Assembly (NCBI GenBank): GCA_002082245.2
Contig: NBTC02000002.1
Location: 2,046,001 to 2,110,000 of the forward strand
DNA length: 64,000 nucleotides
Origin: Yersinia enterocolitica
Lineage (GTDB): Bacteria; Pseudomonadota; Gammaproteobacteria; Enterobacterales; Enterobacteriaceae
Reading direction: 5' to 3'
The notes beneath the pieces were generated by a model. The model was not told where the DNA came from. It saw nothing but the letters and a program-made list of their open reading frames with translations, and made no database searches. How positions within the stretch are numbered: the first letter of the stretch is position 1; each line of letters starts with the position of its first letter. Positions 40,741 through 50,700 of this stretch are shown here, one piece after another. A program made the position numbers and the translations under genes.

Positions 40741-41345
40741 TCAATACTTAATAGGATTACGCCCAGCCAGTGAGTGCGATAATGTCGTACCATCAACCAT
40801 TTCCAGTTCGCCGCCTACTGGTACGCCATGAGCGATACGGCTGGCTAATACGCCATACTGACCACACATCTGGCCGATATAGTTGGCAGTGGCATCCCCT
40901 TCTACGGTCGGATTAGTTGCCAAAATGACTTCAGTGATAGTTTCAGTTTCAAGCCGTTTTTCCAGCAAATCCAAACCAATATCGCCAGGGCCAATGCCAT
41001 CCATGGGAGATAAATGCCCCATCAACACAAAGTAACGCCCACCAAACTGGCCGGTTTGTTCAATAGCATGGATATCTGCCGGGCTTTCGACCACACAGAG
41101 TTGGCCATTCTGCTGCCGGCGTGGGTTGGAGCAGATAGTGCAACGGTCTTGCTCGGTAAATGTCCGGCAATCAGCACAGTGACCGATTTCGGACATCGCA
41201 CGGGTCAATGACTGCGCCAGCCGCATTCCACCACTACGATCACGCTGTAGCAGTTGGAATGCCATACGTTGCGCTGATTTCGGGCCAACGCCCGGCAGGC
41301 AGCGCAACGCCTCCATTAATGACTCAAGGAGTGGACTGGTTTGCA

Positions 41346-41346
<1 letters not shown>
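40741..41346 (-). CDS. recR: Recombination mediator RecR
   Basis: Zinc-finger/Toprim protein of the RecFOR pathway that helps load RecA on SSB-coated gaps. Its 201 residues equal E. coli RecR. Helix-hairpin-helix [14 protein letters not shown], Cys4 zinc finger C57/C60/C69/C72 and the Toprim segment [16 protein letters not shown] are visible. Its start overlaps the ybaB stop by one base (TGATG), so it belongs to the dnaX-ybaB-recR operon. Confidence 0.97.
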
Positions 41347-41687
<341 letters not shown>

Positions 41688-41733
41688 TCATAGCAAGGGG
41701 CCGCGTCAGTACACCATGCACTTACCGCAGCGG

Positions 41734-43707
41734 TTAAACCGGCCGGATACTCTCTTCATCCAATTCTGCATCGAAGAAACGACGCAGTGTCTGAATATTA
41801 TTATCCGCAATAATCGACTGGCGTGCTTGTGCCAGCTTTTCTTCATAAATGGCCTGCCGCCATTCCAGCGGAGTACGCTCCGCCGGGTTGTCATCTTCGA
41901 TAACGCTAAGTGTGACAGCATTACCGTGTAATTCACTCAATGCATCAGCCAGCGCCTTTTGTGCCGTGGGCGAATTTAAATGCCGCTGGCTAGAACGCAG
42001 GTGAAGACAAATATTACCCGGTTCTATTTCTTCTTTAAATGCATTCAACGCAAGCTGCTGTACCAATTTCGGAACATGTAGCTTATCTATCTCTGCCGCC
42101 CAAGGATCCCGCACCATGGCGTCTTCAGCCAATTTGGCAGAAAGCTCCGGTGTTTTTTCATGCTCTAACGCAGAGCGCAACGCCTTAGGCGTGGTAACTG
42201 GCTCAGCTACGACCTCAGACTGATTTTGCGCGGTCCAGCGATAAGCTTCTTTCTTCGCCGGTTTCTTTTCTTCGGTTGATTTAGCGGCCAGACGCTGCTG
42301 GCTGCGCTCAGTCACCGAAGCTAGACGCTCCAGTGCCGAGGTTGCCGGCCGCGCTTTTCCTGGCGCTGCCGGCTCATTCTTTTTTGGTGTGGTTGTCCCG
42401 GATTGTCGCAACAACTGGGTCCGTGCCTGAAGGAGCTGCGCAGTAGAATCTGGGAGCTGAGTACTCACTTCAGCGGCAAGCCCTAGCGGTGGTGCATCTT
42501 GCGGTGGCCCTGAGTGAGTAGATGCGGGCTGTTGCGTATTTGGGGAGTGCTGCGGTGCATTGTTACCCCCAATCGCTGCTGGCGCACTGACAGATACACT
42601 CTGCGGTTCGGCAATTATCGCTTTAGGATGAAAAGCTAACGCTCGCAATAAGGTCATTTCAACCCCCATGCGGCGATCCGGCGCATAAGCCAGCTCTTTG
42701 CGGCCCACTAACAGAATTTGATAATATAACTGAATATCAGCAGGTGGCAATGTGCGGGCCAGTTCGCGTAACCGAGGCTCAACCGTCGCATAGTGATTAT
42801 CCAACATTGATGGCAGCAGTTGCACCATCGCAATGCGGTGCAGCAAACTTAGGGTTTCGACCAATAAGTTTTCCCAATCGACACCACGTGATGCCGCTTG
42901 TTCTACCTGAGCCATCACCCGCGCACCATCGGCACTGACCAGCGCCTCGATAATCGCCAAGGGTTGCTCGTCATCCAGCGTTCCCAGCATTTGACTGACT
43001 GTAGCTGTCGTCACATGCCCATCGCCCATCGCAACGGCCTGATCTGTCAGACTAAGCGCATCTCGCATACTGCCATCGGCCGCCCGTGCCAATAATTGCA
43101 ATGCACGCGCATCACTACTGATTTGCTCTGCCAATAATATTTTTTCAAGCTGCCCACGGATAACCTCAACATCAATCACTTTGAGATGGAATTGCAAACA
43201 GCGGGAAAGGATGGTCACCGGCAGTTTCTGAGGGTCCGTAGTCGCCAGCAAGAATTTCACATGGGCTGGCGGCTCTTCAAGTGTTTTTAGTAGCGCATTG
43301 AAACTGTGGCGCGACAGCATATGCACTTCATCAATTAAGTACACTTTGAAGCGGCCACGGGCTGGAGCATATTGAACGTTATCCAGCAGTTCTCGGGTAT
43401 CTTCTACCTTCGTGCGCGAGGCGGCATCTATCTCGATCAGGTCAACAAAACGGCCTTGCTCGATCTCCAGGCAGTTAGCACAGGTACCGCAAGGCGTCGC
43501 TGTAATGCCGGTTTCGCAGTTAAGACCTTTGGCTAATAGCCGTGCAATCGACGTCTTGCCAACGCCACGGGTGCCGGAGAATAGATAGGCGTGATGAATT
43601 CGCCCTAATGAAAGGCCATTAGCCAGCGCCGTCAGGACATGCTCCTGACCAACGACGTCTGCGAACGTTTGGGGGCGCCACTTACGGGCAAGGACCTGAT
43701 AGCTCAT
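41734..43707 (-). CDS. dnaX: DNA polymerase III tau/gamma subunits
   Basis: Clamp-loader ATPase of 657 residues (E. coli tau 643). Walker A GTRGVGKTS is at 45-53, zinc ligands C64, C73, C76, C79, Walker B VYLIDEVHMLS, and the SRC arginine-finger segment ILSRCLQF. The C-terminal region that binds DnaB and the alpha subunit follows a Pro/Ala/Gln-rich linker. A -1 frameshift site at codons 442-443 should also yield the shorter gamma subunit. First gene of dnaX-ybaB-recR. Confidence 0.97.
   Translation of the reverse strand: MSYQVLARKWRPQTFADVVGQEHVLTALANGLSLGRIHHAYLFSGTRGVGKTSIARLLAKGLNCETGITATPCGTCANCLEIEQGRFVDLIEIDAASRTKVEDTRELLDNVQYAPARGRFKVYLIDEVHMLSRHSFNALLKTLEEPPAHVKFLLATTDPQKLPVTILSRCLQFHLKVIDVEVIRGQLEKILLAEQISSDARALQLLARAADGSMRDALSLTDQAVAMGDGHVTTATVSQMLGTLDDEQPLAIIEALVSADGARVMAQVEQAASRGVDWENLLVETLSLLHRIAMVQLLPSMLDNHYATVEPRLRELARTLPPADIQLYYQILLVGRKELAYAPDRRMGVEMTLLRALAFHPKAIIAEPQSVSVSAPAAIGGNNAPQHSPNTQQPASTHSGPPQDAPPLGLAAEVSTQLPDSTAQLLQARTQLLRQSGTTTPKKNEPAAPGKARPATSALERLASVTERSQQRLAAKSTEEKKPAKKEAYRWTAQNQSEVVAEPVTTPKALRSALEHEKTPELSAKLAEDAMVRDPWAAEIDKLHVPKLVQQLALNAFKEEIEPGNICLHLRSSQRHLNSPTAQKALADALSELHGNAVTLSVIEDDNPAERTPLEWRQAIYEEKLAQARQSIIADNNIQTLRRFFDAELDEESIRPV
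42344..42385 (-). promoter_or_regulatory. dnaX programmed -1 frameshift site
   Basis: Heptamer A AAA AAG (42385 to 42379) is in the right phase. In the -1 frame the next codons are GAA then TGA (42376-42374), giving a gamma subunit of 444 residues. A stem GCCGGC/GCCGGC with inner GCGC/GCGC (42363-42373 with 42344-42354) begins five bases downstream. Same heptamer and same Lys-Lys-Glu-stop outcome as E. coli dnaX. Confidence 0.9.
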
Positions 43708-44236
43708 TAATACTTCATCATTGATTTATAAAGAATAATTTAATCACCAGTAAAAAAACCACTATTTAACCTACATATATTAAGTGGTTTGTTTTTGAAC
43801 ACATTAACCCGAATAGCTACAGGTTGAATCTTAGTGTACCAGTACGCCCATCGTCATTCCCACAAATTTACTTTGTGGAAGTAGAGTTGTCGATTCTTTG
43901 TACCCTGCGATGCCGTAATAAACCCGTTCTTATTTCCTTTCGGACTCTCCCCCATGTTGAAAGAATCGATATTGCCAGCAATGAATTTTACAACGGTGGC
44001 CTGTTCATTTTTATTCCACAATCTGGATGTTATGCTGGCAATCTATTCCGAAATACCGGCCTTAGTACGATCGGAAATTTGCTCTGACAGGTAACGGAGA
44101 TTAGCAGAGTGTAAGGTGCTTCCCTGACTGCTGGATTTTGCATGGTATTCAATCGGTGCCGATGCCTAGGCTATCAAGAAGTTATAGTTAATAATCAGCG
44201 GCACCCAGTTTGGGTCAATTAACAATGGACGGATTT
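43708..44236. other. dnaX upstream region and gap before the VOC gene
   Basis: 529 bp without a convincing gene. It must hold the dnaX promoter (leftward) and the promoter of the rightward VOC/GNAT pair. An 87-codon TTG-started frame at 43824-44087 has no recognisable features and is not called. Confidence 0.5.
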
Positions 44237-44629
44237 ATGACAAGTAAAAAAAGAGGGATGGGCTATATTGCTATCGTCGTTGATGATTACGATAAAGCGA
44301 TTGAATTTTATACCGAAAAGTTAGGTTTTTTTCTGCGAGAAGATGAGGCACAACCAGGGAAACGTTGGGTGTCGGTTTCGCCGACAGAAGACAGTGAGTG
44401 TCGTTTATTGCTAGCTCGGGCATCCAATGACCATCAAACTGCGTTTATTGGTAATCAATGTGGTGGTCGAGTATTCCTTTTTCTTGAGACAGATAACTTC
44501 TGGCGTGATTATGAGTTGATGAAATCAAAAGGAGTGACATTCTGCGAAGAACCTCGCAAAGAGAAATATGGCATGGTGGTTGTATTCGAAGATATTTACG
44601 GTAATCGCTGGGATCTTTACCAAAAATAG
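44237..44629 (+). CDS. VOC-superfamily protein (glyoxalase/bleomycin-resistance fold)
   Basis: About 130 residues forming one vicinal-oxygen-chelate module. It has N-terminal GYIAIVVDDYDKAIEFYTEKLGF and C-terminal VVVFEDIYGNRWDLYQ, which carries the usual Glu/Asp-rich end strand. The start at 44237 has GGACGG upstream; a longer frame to 44210 is open. Its substrate is unknown: relatives include glyoxalase I-like enzymes and antibiotic-binding proteins. It is followed 31 bp later by a GNAT gene; the pair looks like an accessory insertion between dnaX and apt. Confidence 0.8.
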   Translation: MTSKKRGMGYIAIVVDDYDKAIEFYTEKLGFFLREDEAQPGKRWVSVSPTEDSECRLLLARASNDHQTAFIGNQCGGRVFLFLETDNFWRDYELMKSKGVTFCEEPRKEKYGMVVVFEDIYGNRWDLYQK

Positions 44630-44660
44630 TGAGTATAATTAGTGCGTTAGGAAAATAATA

Positions 44661-45116
44661 ATGATAAGAATCATCTCGGTGAGAAGTCACCCTGAGTATA
44701 AAGATCAATCTATCCGCTATTTTCAGAATAAGTGGGCCACGGAAGAGACTAAAATGCTTTATCAGGATTGCATCAGTCTTTGTATTGCAGCTAAAAATCC
44801 TTTACCTCAATGGTATTTGATGGAAATGAATAATGAAATTATTGGTTGCGCTGGATTAATCACCAATGATTTTATTAGCCGTATGGATCTGTACCCTTGG
44901 TTATGTGCGCTTTATATTGAAGAGCAACACCGAGGGTATGCTTATGGTGAATTACTGATCAAGCATATTGCTAAAGAAACCAAACAATTAGGTTTTGATA
45001 CACTACATTTATGTACTGACCATATCGGGTTCTACGAAAAGTATGGTTTTACTTTTACTGGATTGGGTTATCACCCATGGGGCGGGTCTTCACGTATTTA
45101 TTCGCTGCCACTCTAA
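44661..45116 (+). CDS. GNAT-family N-acetyltransferase
   Basis: 151-residue single-domain acetyltransferase. Core strand LCALYIEEQHRGYAYGELLIKHI contains the acetyl-CoA pyrophosphate loop in the Q/R-x-x-G-x-G/A form (HRGYAYG), followed by LHLCTDHIGFYEKYGFTFTG, the motif B end with the YEKYGF segment. The substrate is not predictable. It probably shares a transcript with the preceding VOC gene. Neither gene occurs at this place in E. coli. Confidence 0.82.
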   Translation: MIRIISVRSHPEYKDQSIRYFQNKWATEETKMLYQDCISLCIAAKNPLPQWYLMEMNNEIIGCAGLITNDFISRMDLYPWLCALYIEEQHRGYAYGELLIKHIAKETKQLGFDTLHLCTDHIGFYEKYGFTFTGLGYHPWGGSSRIYSLPL

Positions 45117-45199
45117 TAAGTGAATGGCAGTTTGCATTGATAATATTTTCCCGACATTCATCGAATAATCTGACGGTCACCGTTGATGACCACCAGATT

Positions 45200-45328
45200 A
45201 TTATGCCTACCATCTTTCAGTCCAGAGTGCTGTTGGCAGCTTTCATTCACCCAAATAAGCTACCTGGGTAAGTTTATCGGGATGTATTCACTTGCAGCCT
45301 ACCTGCAACTCCACATTCTTTGGGGATA
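45200..45328. repeat. ERIC-like repeat, reverse orientation, degenerate
   Basis: On the minus strand it opens TATCCCCAAAGAATG, has GGAGTTGCAGGTAGGCTGCA and a core resembling AAACTTACCCAGGTAGCTTA...TTGGGTGA, then GCTGCCAAC. It lies between the GNAT gene and apt and ends just before the apt stop codon. Confidence 0.6.
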
Positions 45329-45331
45329 AAA

Positions 45332-45895
45332 TCAATGCCCGCTGAACGAGACCAAACTATAGCAAGTGATCCCTTGCTGAGTCAGGCGCGCTTCGCCACC
45401 CAATTCAGGCAAATCAATCACAAATGCAGCGTCAGTCACGACGCCACCCAGCCGACGGATGAGCTTAACCGTTGCCTCGATTGTGCCGCCGGTAGCCAGC
45501 AAATCGTCAATCACTAAGACATTATCGCCCGGTTTAATGCTATCGGTGTGGATCTCAAGTTTGTCCGTGCCATACTCCAACTCATAGCTTTCGCTGATAG
45601 TTTCCCGCGGCAATTTACCGGGTTTACGCACCGGAACAAAACCGACACCCAGCGACAGGGCGACCGGAGCACCAAACAGAAAGCCGCGAGCTTCAGTACC
45701 CACTACTTTAGTCACGCCTTTACCCAGATAGCGCTCTACCAGCAATTCGATGCTAGCGGCATAGGCTAATGGATCTTCTAGCAAGCTGGTCACATCACGA
45801 AACAGTATTCCCGCTTTTGGATAATCGGGGATGGTTTTGATACTGTCTTTAATATATTGAAGCTGTTGTGCTGTATTAGGTGCAGTAGCGGTCAT
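45332..45895 (-). CDS. apt: Adenine phosphoribosyltransferase
   Basis: Purine salvage enzyme that converts adenine and PRPP to AMP. 187 residues (E. coli 183). The PRPP-binding loop [13 protein letters not shown] near 127-139 and [15 protein letters not shown] are present. Monocistronic here. In E. coli apt lies directly before dnaX; here two accessory genes and an ERIC element separate them. Confidence 0.97.
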   Translation of the reverse strand: MTATAPNTAQQLQYIKDSIKTIPDYPKAGILFRDVTSLLEDPLAYAASIELLVERYLGKGVTKVVGTEARGFLFGAPVALSLGVGFVPVRKPGKLPRETISESYELEYGTDKLEIHTDSIKPGDNVLVIDDLLATGGTIEATVKLIRRLGGVVTDAAFVIDLPELGGEARLTQQGITCYSLVSFSGH

Positions 45896-46009
45896 AATTT
45901 GTGCCTGATAAAACTGCTGTACATACTTAAGCGCGGCCAGTCGATGTTAAATGGCATCGGCTGAGTAACTTAGTCTCACTATCGATAATACTCCGATAGT
46001 TAAAGTCAC

Positions 46010-46033
46010 TGCATCCTTAACATTAAGGATGCA
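46010..46033. repeat. Perfect 11-bp inverted repeat upstream of apt
   Basis: TGCATCCTTAA (46010-46020) and TTAAGGATGCA (46023-46033) separated by two bases, between apt and ybaN (both leftward). It may be the ybaN terminator stem or an operator; no T-run follows. Confidence 0.5.
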
Positions 46034-46108
46034 ACGAGGGATTACCCCGCGCACGAAAACGCTCAAATCTATGCAAACTGGCACTAAAATGCAACTAGTG
46101 TGAATTGC

Positions 46109-46489
46109 TCAGCGCCGTTTTTGTTGCGATAGGTCAATAACTGGCATTCGCCACATAAAGGTCAACAGTAGGATTAACATAATAAGTAATATGCCTCTCA
46201 CCCACCAGATTTTCACCAACCAAAGTGAAACAGCAAATGTAAGTATGGTAACCAGTATTGCCTTCCATTTAGTGCCCACAGGCAATGCTCGATGTTGTTG
46301 CCAGGTACGTATATAGCTACCAAACCATGAACGGTAGAGCAACCAGTGATGAAATCGCGGGGAGGATCGTGCAAAACACCAAGCGGCCAACAGCAAAAAC
46401 GGTGTGGTGGGTAACAGAGGAAGCACGACACCTAACGTTGCCAATATCACCGCCAGCCAACCCAAGGTTATCAAAAACCAACGAGACAT
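46109..46489 (-). CDS. ybaN: DUF454 inner-membrane protein YbaN
   Basis: 126-residue protein collinear with E. coli YbaN (125). It has a first pair of hydrophobic helices in residues 4-38, the conserved CFARSSPRFHHWLLYRSWFGSY segment, then two helices near 75-115. No function has been assigned to DUF454. It is divergent from priC. Confidence 0.92.
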   Translation of the reverse strand: MSRWFLITLGWLAVILATLGVVLPLLPTTPFLLLAAWCFARSSPRFHHWLLYRSWFGSYIRTWQQHRALPVGTKWKAILVTILTFAVSLWLVKIWWVRGILLIMLILLLTFMWRMPVIDLSQQKRR

Positions 46490-46670
46490 AAGCTCCCTTT
46501 ATCATCACTTTAATGAAGCGTTATCATTAACCCATGCGTTGAACATCATCAATAGATATTCTTGCCATTATTTGCACAAAACATCGGTATCTATTTTATT
46601 TACCCTCCCCCAAGCTTGTATCTGCCGCCATTCGAAGGCAAGCTGGCGGGAAATGCCAAGGAGAAGCGCC

Positions 46671-47207
46671 ATGAGTACGGAAAAATTATTGCAGGTGCTT
46701 GAAAGCCAAATTGAAGCGCTGTCAGCGCAAGTTGGCCCTCAGGCAAACACCCCCTCTCAGCAAGCCCGTTTTGATCTAAACCTGTTTGGTAATCATGGCA
46801 ACCGTTTCCGCGATTATCTTCAGGAAATACGTAAAAATATGGTCCAACTAAAGCAGGTGGTTGCTGATAATCGCACACAACAGGTTGCTTTTCTCGCTGA
46901 AAAACTGGTTGCCCAGATTTCTGCATTGCAAAGAGAATTGGCTACACAAAAATTAAGAAAATCCAATCCTGAACCTCGGGATAATAAATTGGACCCTTAC
47001 CATAAGCTGGCTGAACATCAAGATTATGAACGGCGAATATTGGCCATGATTCAGGATAGAGAGAGCCAACTTGGTAAGCAAAGTTTGTTATCTGAGCAGC
47101 AGAAAATACAGAAAGAGCTAGCGGCACTCGAGGGGCGCCTAATGCGCTGCCGGCAGGCGTTGATAAGAATAGAACGCAGTATTGAGAAAAAAGAGAACGG
47201 TTTTTGA
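46671..47207 (+). CDS. priC: Primosomal replication protein PriC (N'')
   Basis: Replication-restart factor that loads DnaB at stalled forks. The start at 46671 gives 178 residues (E. coli 175) and has AAGGAG seven bases upstream; the open frame extends to 46404 but crosses ybaN and has no homology. The helical protein retains the family pattern: ARFDLNLF, VAFLAEKLVAQISAL, the LAEHQDYERRILAMIQDRE segment and LEGRLMRCRQALIRIE. Confidence 0.9.
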   Translation: MSTEKLLQVLESQIEALSAQVGPQANTPSQQARFDLNLFGNHGNRFRDYLQEIRKNMVQLKQVVADNRTQQVAFLAEKLVAQISALQRELATQKLRKSNPEPRDNKLDPYHKLAEHQDYERRILAMIQDRESQLGKQSLLSEQQKIQKELAALEGRLMRCRQALIRIERSIEKKENGF

Positions 47208-47476
47208 ATATTTGTCACATTTTTTGAATCATTGAGATTCCGACAGCAAATAGTTCTCTATAATGTTTATGCCCGCCCTCTTTCAAATGCAGATGTTGAC
47301 GGCTTGCGTTCACCCGAATTACTGACTGGTGTCAGTTAATCGGGATTACCTCGCTTACCGCTTTCCAGCATGTTGAAATCTAGTGGGTATATAGGTTGAA
47401 TCAGGTCAGGTGGAACCCTGGTACGATATTCACACCCGACTTCCCGATTAACTGCAAATCAAATGTTGGTCAGATT

Positions 47477-47632
47477 ATGTCAGTTGAAAAAGCTCCACCA
47501 GAACTGCAACTGGCAGTAGATCTTATCTATCTGCTGGAATGCAATGAGATAGCGCCCGAGACAGCACTGGCGGCGTTAGCGATCGTGCAACTTGATTATC
47601 AGCGTAAGCTCCGCCGTCAAAACTCAGATTGA
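47477..47632 (+). CDS. ybaM: Small conserved protein YbaM (DUF2496)
   Basis: 51-residue protein matching E. coli YbaM (53), with conserved MSVEKAP, LAVDLIYLLE and the C-terminal LAIVQLDYQRKL. Function unknown. The start at 47477 is the family start; the longer frame to 47396 has no homology. Located between priC and convergent mscK, as in E. coli. Confidence 0.9.
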   Translation: MSVEKAPPELQLAVDLIYLLECNEIAPETALAALAIVQLDYQRKLRRQNSD

Positions 47633-47656
47633 AGATATCACTTCTGCTATTTAGCC

Positions 47657-47682
47657 AAGGCGATACACTAACGTGTCGCCTT
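47657..47682. terminator. Hairpin between ybaM and mscK
   Basis: AAGGCG + ACAC pairs with GTGT + CGCCTT around TAAC, with a 2-nt bulge. It lies between convergent genes and has no clear T-run. Confidence 0.55.
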
Positions 47683-47758
47683 AGTGATGCAGGTATATGA
47701 CCCGACCTGTAGAGACTCCATCAGTAATGGCGCGCTACTGCCTATACAGCCTAATGCC

Positions 47759-50700
47759 TTAAGCAAGCGGCTTATTGATATCCGGTAAGTCAGGCTTAGT
47801 ATCTCCCAATTCCGATTGCTCAGCCGGTAAGCCTTGTTTATCAAGCGGGCGACTGACTTCCTGAACCTCGGTACCATCTGGTTTGTGCAGATACACTTCC
47901 AACTGGTTAAAGGCGATATTAATGTCATTATCACGACATAACTTATCAATAGCCCTGTTCAATTCATCCACCGTATAGCTGCGATCTCTCAATTCACGAA
48001 CATACAGGCGTAACTCATGATCAAGAGTGCTGGAACCGAAGTTTAGGAAGAAGACTTGTGGTTCAGGATCAACCATAACTCGTGGATTCTCATGGGCGGC
48101 TTGTAACAGTACATCTTTTACTTTCGCCAGATCAGAACCATAGGCGACACCCACTTTAATGATGATGCGCGTAATGGTATCTGATAGTGACCAGTTGATC
48201 AGGCGCTCGGTAACAAATGCTTTGTTCGGAATAATGACTTCTTTACGGTCAAAATCGGTAATTGTCGTCGCACGGATGCGTATCTTGCTGACATTCCCCG
48301 AAAAAGTACCAATGGTAATGGTATCGCCGATACGAACGGGCCGCTCAAACAGAATAATCAAACCGGATACAAAGTTGGCAAAGATTTCCTGCAAGCCAAA
48401 CCCCAAACCAACAGACAGTGCCGCCACTAACCATTGCAATTTATCCCACGAAACACCGAGCGAACTTAACGCGGTTATCCCACCGACCGCCGTGATGAGA
48501 TAAGTCAGAATGGTGGTGATGGCATAAGAAGTGCCTTGGCGCAGTTGCAGGCGCGACAATACCACAACCTCAAGTAAGCCCGGCAAGTTACGAGTCAGAA
48601 CATAGGCCACCACCAATGCCATCAAAGCCACCAGCATATTCCCCAAGGTCACAGCCTGCGCGACGCTAGCACCAGCGACTGTTGAGGTGTAATGCCACAA
48701 AGAGATACTATCCAGATAGGAAATAACCGTTATCAGGTCCGCCCAAATCCAATAGAAACAAGTGGCAAAAATCAGGAAGAGCGCCATCGTTGTCAGGCGT
48801 AATGACTGTTGGTTAATTTGGTCCAAGGCTAATGGCGGCTCTTCAACCGGCTCACCACCTTCAGCCCCCTCTTTCACCAAACTTTGCCGCCGGGCAATTG
48901 CCCTACGATAGGCCAAACGCCGCGCGGCAACCCCTAAACCTCGAATTGCCGTCAGGTAAACGATATTCCACAGGAACAATAAGTACAGGCTATCAATCCA
49001 GCGACCAGCCAGTTGTAGTGTCGTATAAAAATATCCTGCCATCATTAAGCCAATCAATATGATGGGGGTTACAGCAACCGCAGTCACAATCACCAACCGC
49101 ACCGCATGGGAATCTTTTTCACGCCAACTATCGCGGCAGAATGGATAGACAAACAGGGCCAGCAGTGCCAATGCAATAACAATAACAATTTGCCCGATGA
49201 CATCATCGACCAATCGAAGTGGACTTTTCTCTCCCAATTCCGACCAGAATATCACCGGCAACAATGCCCCCCCTAATCGCACCATTTGGCGGCGATAATG
49301 CGCGCATCGGTCAGCCGCAATCATAAAGTGTCGCTCGGTAATTCCCCCTGGCGAGAGCATACGATAGGTCAGATCAAATATTAGCCAGAACAGCGCCAAA
49401 CGTTGGAATAAGCTCCAGAGGAAGTCACTAAGATTAAAGTCTGAACGCAGACACCAATAACCAAAACCTAGGATAATTAAGGCCCCAGGCAAGACTTTCA
49501 GTAAAGTGAGCATAATGGCATTTGGCGTATGCATTTGGCTGTCGTGCTTGAGTTGCCCGACGTCAGCCGCCAGTCTATCCAAATGTTTATTAATGATGTT
49601 ATAGCGTGATCGGATCACCCCCACCACAATCAACATGGGTAGCAAGAACACCACTGATTTGATCAACCCCGCTAACACATCACCCGGTGACAGGGTAAAG
49701 TGAAAATTGCTCAGTTCAGATTTAAGTGCGCCCGGTAAGGCTTTTAGCCAAGACCAGTCCATCGGTTTATTGCTACTGACCCAAAAAATCTGCTGTGTCA
49801 GAGTATGTTGCAGTGATTCATTGACGCTGAGCAACTGCTGTTGGTTAATTTGCAGATTGATAGCCAATGTCAGTTGGTTACCCAACTGTTTATTCAACTG
49901 ATCCAGTAGCTCACGGCGGATATCAACAATTTGCCCCAGCGCGTCTTCTACATCAGGACTGATCTTCTCTTTACTGTCATTCATCAGGGTTTGGATATAG
50001 TCATCCCCCTGGAATAGCTGGTCACGTTGCTGATTTATTTCAAATTGCTCCAAGCGCAAGTCAGCAATACGTGGACCCATATTGGTTATCAAACCAGCAG
50101 CCGGTAAATTGAGCTGCTGTTGATACAAGATACGCGAAAGCAACAAGCTACCGCGTAATACGGTAATTTGTTCTTTTAAGTTACGTTCCGATTGCAGCGC
50201 GCGGTCCAGCCAGTTTTTAACTCTAATATTCTGTTGTACCAGGGTGTTGCCTTCTTTCGTGGCATTAATCAGGCGCTGACTTAATTCTTTGTTAATCGTC
50301 AGTTCTCGGCTAACTAACGGATCATTTTGAATATCAGTTGCATCATTAGGTGCTTGCGCTTCTTTGGCTGTTTTTTCTGATAGGATTAATCGTTTGCCGC
50401 TGACCACCTCTTGCAGTAGCTGTACGTAGCGCTCCAGTTGGTTTATGTGAGCAGTAGTGTAATCCCGTTGTTTTTGCAGTAAATCCTGTAAGGTGGTGTT
50501 AGCTTCCAGATTTTTACGTTGCAAATCCAGCTGCGCATTTAACATCACCTGCTCAGTCAATAACTCTTGCTGCTGGGTTGGACGCAGAACCTCTTGATTT
50601 GGCGCTAATCCATTGAGTTGATTGCGAATCTGCATTAAACGCATTGATGCGTTATACATCGCACTCTGCACCCGTTCGGGCTGAGTTTGCAGGGCAATTA

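Noticed and set aside
43824..44087. 87-codon plus-strand frame upstream of dnaX
   Set aside because: TTG start without a ribosome site, no domain or homology recognised.
46404..46670. N-terminal extension of priC
   Set aside because: It crosses ybaN on the other strand, has no homology, and a strong ribosome site marks the start at 46671.
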